A program made the position numbers and the translations under genes. The notes beneath the pieces are model-generated. The model worked only from the letters and a program-made list of their open reading frames with translations, searched no databases and had not been told where the DNA came from. Of a stretch of DNA of 64,000 nucleotides, positions 62,018-64,000 are shown in pieces (the stretch's first letter is position 1; each line of letters begins with the position of its first letter). This DNA comes from CAYMMX01 sp964391675 (GTDB taxonomy: Bacteria; Cyanobacteriota; Vampirovibrionia; Gastranaerophilales; Gastranaerophilaceae): contig CAYMMX010000005.1 in NCBI GenBank assembly GCA_964391675.1, forward strand, positions 124,001 to 188,000, written 5' to 3'.

Positions 62018-63862
62018 ATGAAGAAAGTTATATTTGTCGTATTAATTATTGTTTTTATTTCTTTTGGTTTAAAATCTTGTATTAATGCAGATATTCCGGA
62101 ATCTGGCTGTAAAAAATGTATTAAGCCAACAGTTGATGAACAAAAAATCGAATTTCCTCCGATTGCTAAAACAGTGACATTAAATGGTACAGATTATCTT
62201 CAAAGCCAAGCCCCTGTGGGTAATTTCGGAGGTTGTCTTGTTTCCTCAACTATTGGTGAAGGACCAAAGACATTTAATCCGTTTAATACAAAAGACGCAA
62301 CATCGGCTACTATGGCAGAACTAATGTTTGACGGTCTTGTTTCAAGCAGGCCTGATACAGGAGAAGTTGTTCCAAAACTTGCAAAATCTTTTGAAATTTC
62401 TCCTGACGGAAAAACTTACATATTCCATTTAAGAAAAGGGATTAAGTGGTCTGATGGAAAACAAATAACTGCCGATGATGTCGAATTTACTTGGAATAAA
62501 ATACTTCTTGCAGGTTTAGGTAATACTTCAACAAGGGACAATGTAATAATTGAAGGCAAATTACCGATAGTTAAAAAAATCGATGATTATACGGTTAAAT
62601 TTATAACTTCAAAACCCTTTGCACCTTTTTTAAGAGTATTATCTGCGTCAATTGCACCGAAACACATATTCGAACCTGTAGTAAAAAAAGGCGAAAAATA
62701 TTTTGAATCTTTCTGGGGCACAACAACAAATCCTAAAGACTTTGTTGTAAGCGGTGCCTTCAAATTAAAAGAGTACGTTCCTGCTCAACGAATAGTTTTT
62801 GAACGAAATCCTAACTATTATCAAATAAATTTAAAAAATGAAAAACTACCATACTTAGATAAAATAATTTATCTTATTGTTGGTGATTTAAATAATGAAA
62901 TTTTAAAGTTTGAGGCAGGAGAAATTGATGTAATTGGGCTTCGTGGTTCAAATGTAGGCAGATATAAGAAAAAAGAAAATAAGTCAGACTACATAATTTA
63001 TAATATGGGACCGGATACAGGTACAATGTTTGTTGCAATAAACATGAATACACGCAAAGATAAACAAGGCAAATATTATGTTTCACCCAAAAAACAAATC
63101 TGGTTTAATGATATTAATTTCAGGAAAGCTATTGATTTAGCAATAGACAGAAAAAGTATGGTAAATAATATAGCAAATGGTCTTGCTTCACCGCTTTTTA
63201 CTTCTGAAAGCTTAAATTCGATTTATTTAAATGAAAAATTAGCTGGCGGATATCCTAAAAATTTAAAAAAGGCTAAAGAATACTTGAAAAAATCAGGTTT
63301 TTATATAAAAAATAATATCTTATATGATAAAAAAGGAAATAAAGTAGAATTTGACTTATATACTAATGCAGGAAATACTGAACGCGAAGCTATAGGGGTT
63401 ATGGTTAAACAGGATTTAGCAGATCTTGGTATTAAAGTTAATTTTAAACCGGTAGAATTTAATTCGCTTGTAAATAAACTTGTAAACTCTTTGGATTGGG
63501 ATTTAGTTATAATGGGGCTTACAGGAACACCATTAGAGCCGCATAATGGCAAAAATGTTTGGTACTCAACAGGTTCTTTACATCTTTTCAATCAAAGACC
63601 TGATGGAAAAGCCAATGACAGACTTCCTTGGGAAATTAAATTAGATAAAATAATAGATGAAGCATCTTTAAAGATTAAATTTGAAGACAGAAAAAAATTA
63701 TATGATGACTATCAGCAAATAATATATGATGAAAAACCAATTATATACTTATATTCACCAATTAGGGTAACGGCTATTCGTAATAAATTCGGTAATATAT
63801 ACCCATCACAACTTTCAGGAATAATTCATAATCAAGAAGAAATATATATAAAAAGGAAATAA
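62018..63862 (+). CDS. peptide/oligopeptide ABC transporter substrate-binding lipoprotein
   Basis: A 614-residue family 5 extracytoplasmic solute-binding protein: lipoprotein-type signal (IFVVLIIVFISFGLKSC), then ISPDGKTYIFHLRKGIKWSDGKQITADDVEFTWNKI, FRKAIDLAIDRKSMVNNIANGLASP, and AIGVMVKQDLADLGIKVNFKPVEFNSL. It binds peptides or similar solutes for the permease encoded immediately downstream (stop/start TAATG). The ATG at 62018 is chosen for the compact signal peptide; an ATG nine codons upstream is possible. A Cys pair (CKKC) lies just after the lipid-anchor region. Confidence 0.88.
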   Translation: MKKVIFVVLIIVFISFGLKSCINADIPESGCKKCIKPTVDEQKIEFPPIAKTVTLNGTDYLQSQAPVGNFGGCLVSSTIGEGPKTFNPFNTKDATSATMAELMFDGLVSSRPDTGEVVPKLAKSFEISPDGKTYIFHLRKGIKWSDGKQITADDVEFTWNKILLAGLGNTSTRDNVIIEGKLPIVKKIDDYTVKFITSKPFAPFLRVLSASIAPKHIFEPVVKKGEKYFESFWGTTTNPKDFVVSGAFKLKEYVPAQRIVFERNPNYYQINLKNEKLPYLDKIIYLIVGDLNNEILKFEAGEIDVIGLRGSNVGRYKKKENKSDYIIYNMGPDTGTMFVAINMNTRKDKQGKYYVSPKKQIWFNDINFRKAIDLAIDRKSMVNNIANGLASPLFTSESLNSIYLNEKLAGGYPKNLKKAKEYLKKSGFYIKNNILYDKKGNKVEFDLYTNAGNTEREAIGVMVKQDLADLGIKVNFKPVEFNSLVNKLVNSLDWDLVIMGLTGTPLEPHNGKNVWYSTGSLHLFNQRPDGKANDRLPWEIKLDKIIDEASLKIKFEDRKKLYDDYQQIIYDEKPIIYLYSPIRVTAIRNKFGNIYPSQLSGIIHNQEEIYIKRK

Positions 63863-64000
63863 TGAACATACTGATTTATATATTAAAAAGAATAATTCAA
63901 ACAATACCGCTACTTATTATAGTATCGTTAATAAGTTTTTTCATAATAAGATTAAGCCCTGTTGATCCTTTGGCGGAGTTAAAACTTAATCCTTCAATTT
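63862..64000 (+). CDS. oligopeptide ABC transporter permease (DppB/OppB), N-terminal part
   Basis: 46 codons of an inner-membrane permease reading ILKRIIQTIPLLIIVSLISFFIIRLSPVDP, the first membrane helix and conserved Pro-Asp region of DppB/OppB. It continues past the right edge. The TAATG overlap with the binding-protein gene marks a transporter operon, and DppC/D/F-like genes probably follow outside. Confidence 0.85.
   Translation, partial: MNILIYILKRIIQTIPLLIIVSLISFFIIRLSPVDPLAELKLNPSI

Overview
The window is AT-rich, gene-dense bacterial chromosome. The envelope is that of a diderm: a Wza-type outer-membrane export protein, a TolC-like channel, a two-partner secretion pair and a Spy/CpxP-like periplasmic protein. 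Other genes (Mini-III ribonuclease, SpmA/SpmB, zinc-type L28, a VanZ-like protein, many small Asn-rich orphan proteins) fit an uncultured gut-type lineage such as the non-photosynthetic cyanobacterial relatives (Vampirovibrionia/Gastranaerophilales). That placement is an inference from gene content; no rRNA or phylogenetic marker was tested. TTG and GTG starts are common and overlapping TAATG or ATGA junctions mark tight operons.

Layout. 0-11 kb: the start of ribH, a CcdA/thioredoxin pair, a probable small RNA, a tandem WYL-regulator pair (one broken by an in-frame TAA), spmA-spmB, engB, a Spy-like protein, Mini-III RNase, tRNA-Ala, a palindromic intergenic repeat, a GNAT enzyme, a structured noncoding island and ilvA. 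11-18 kb: a six-gene hydrogenase-4/complex-I-like membrane operon whose large subunit lacks the CxxC nickel ligands (Ehr-type). 18-32 kb: a giant PocR plus six-GAF protein, a TolC-like channel, and a divergent two-partner secretion pair whose exoprotein has an exact 399-nt repeat, followed by exported orphan proteins.

32-51 kb is a surface-polysaccharide locus: initiating sugar transferase, UDP-ManNAc dehydrogenase-type enzyme, VanZ-like protein, then on one strand Wza, Wzc-like, WecG, Wzy-like, flippase, four glycosyltransferases, an acetyltransferase interrupted at a 12-C tract (likely phase-variable or a sequencing slip), a deacetylase-like protein, a formyltransferase-like protein, a CapK-type adenylating enzyme and a VpsJ-like protein. 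Assembly would run from undecaprenyl-P loading through glycosyl transfer and modification to flipping, polymerisation and export. The co-polymerase ATPase has a degenerate Walker A.

51-64 kb: a MerR-like regulator, tRNA-Ser, an AcsE-like methyltransferase, a three-gene cluster led by a RelA/SpoT-domain protein with a glycine-rich hydrophobic segment (the best candidate here for an undescribed toxin-like system), YhcH, a GIY-YIG protein, rpmB, dapA, secD-secF-MFS, and the start of an oligopeptide ABC transporter that runs off the window.
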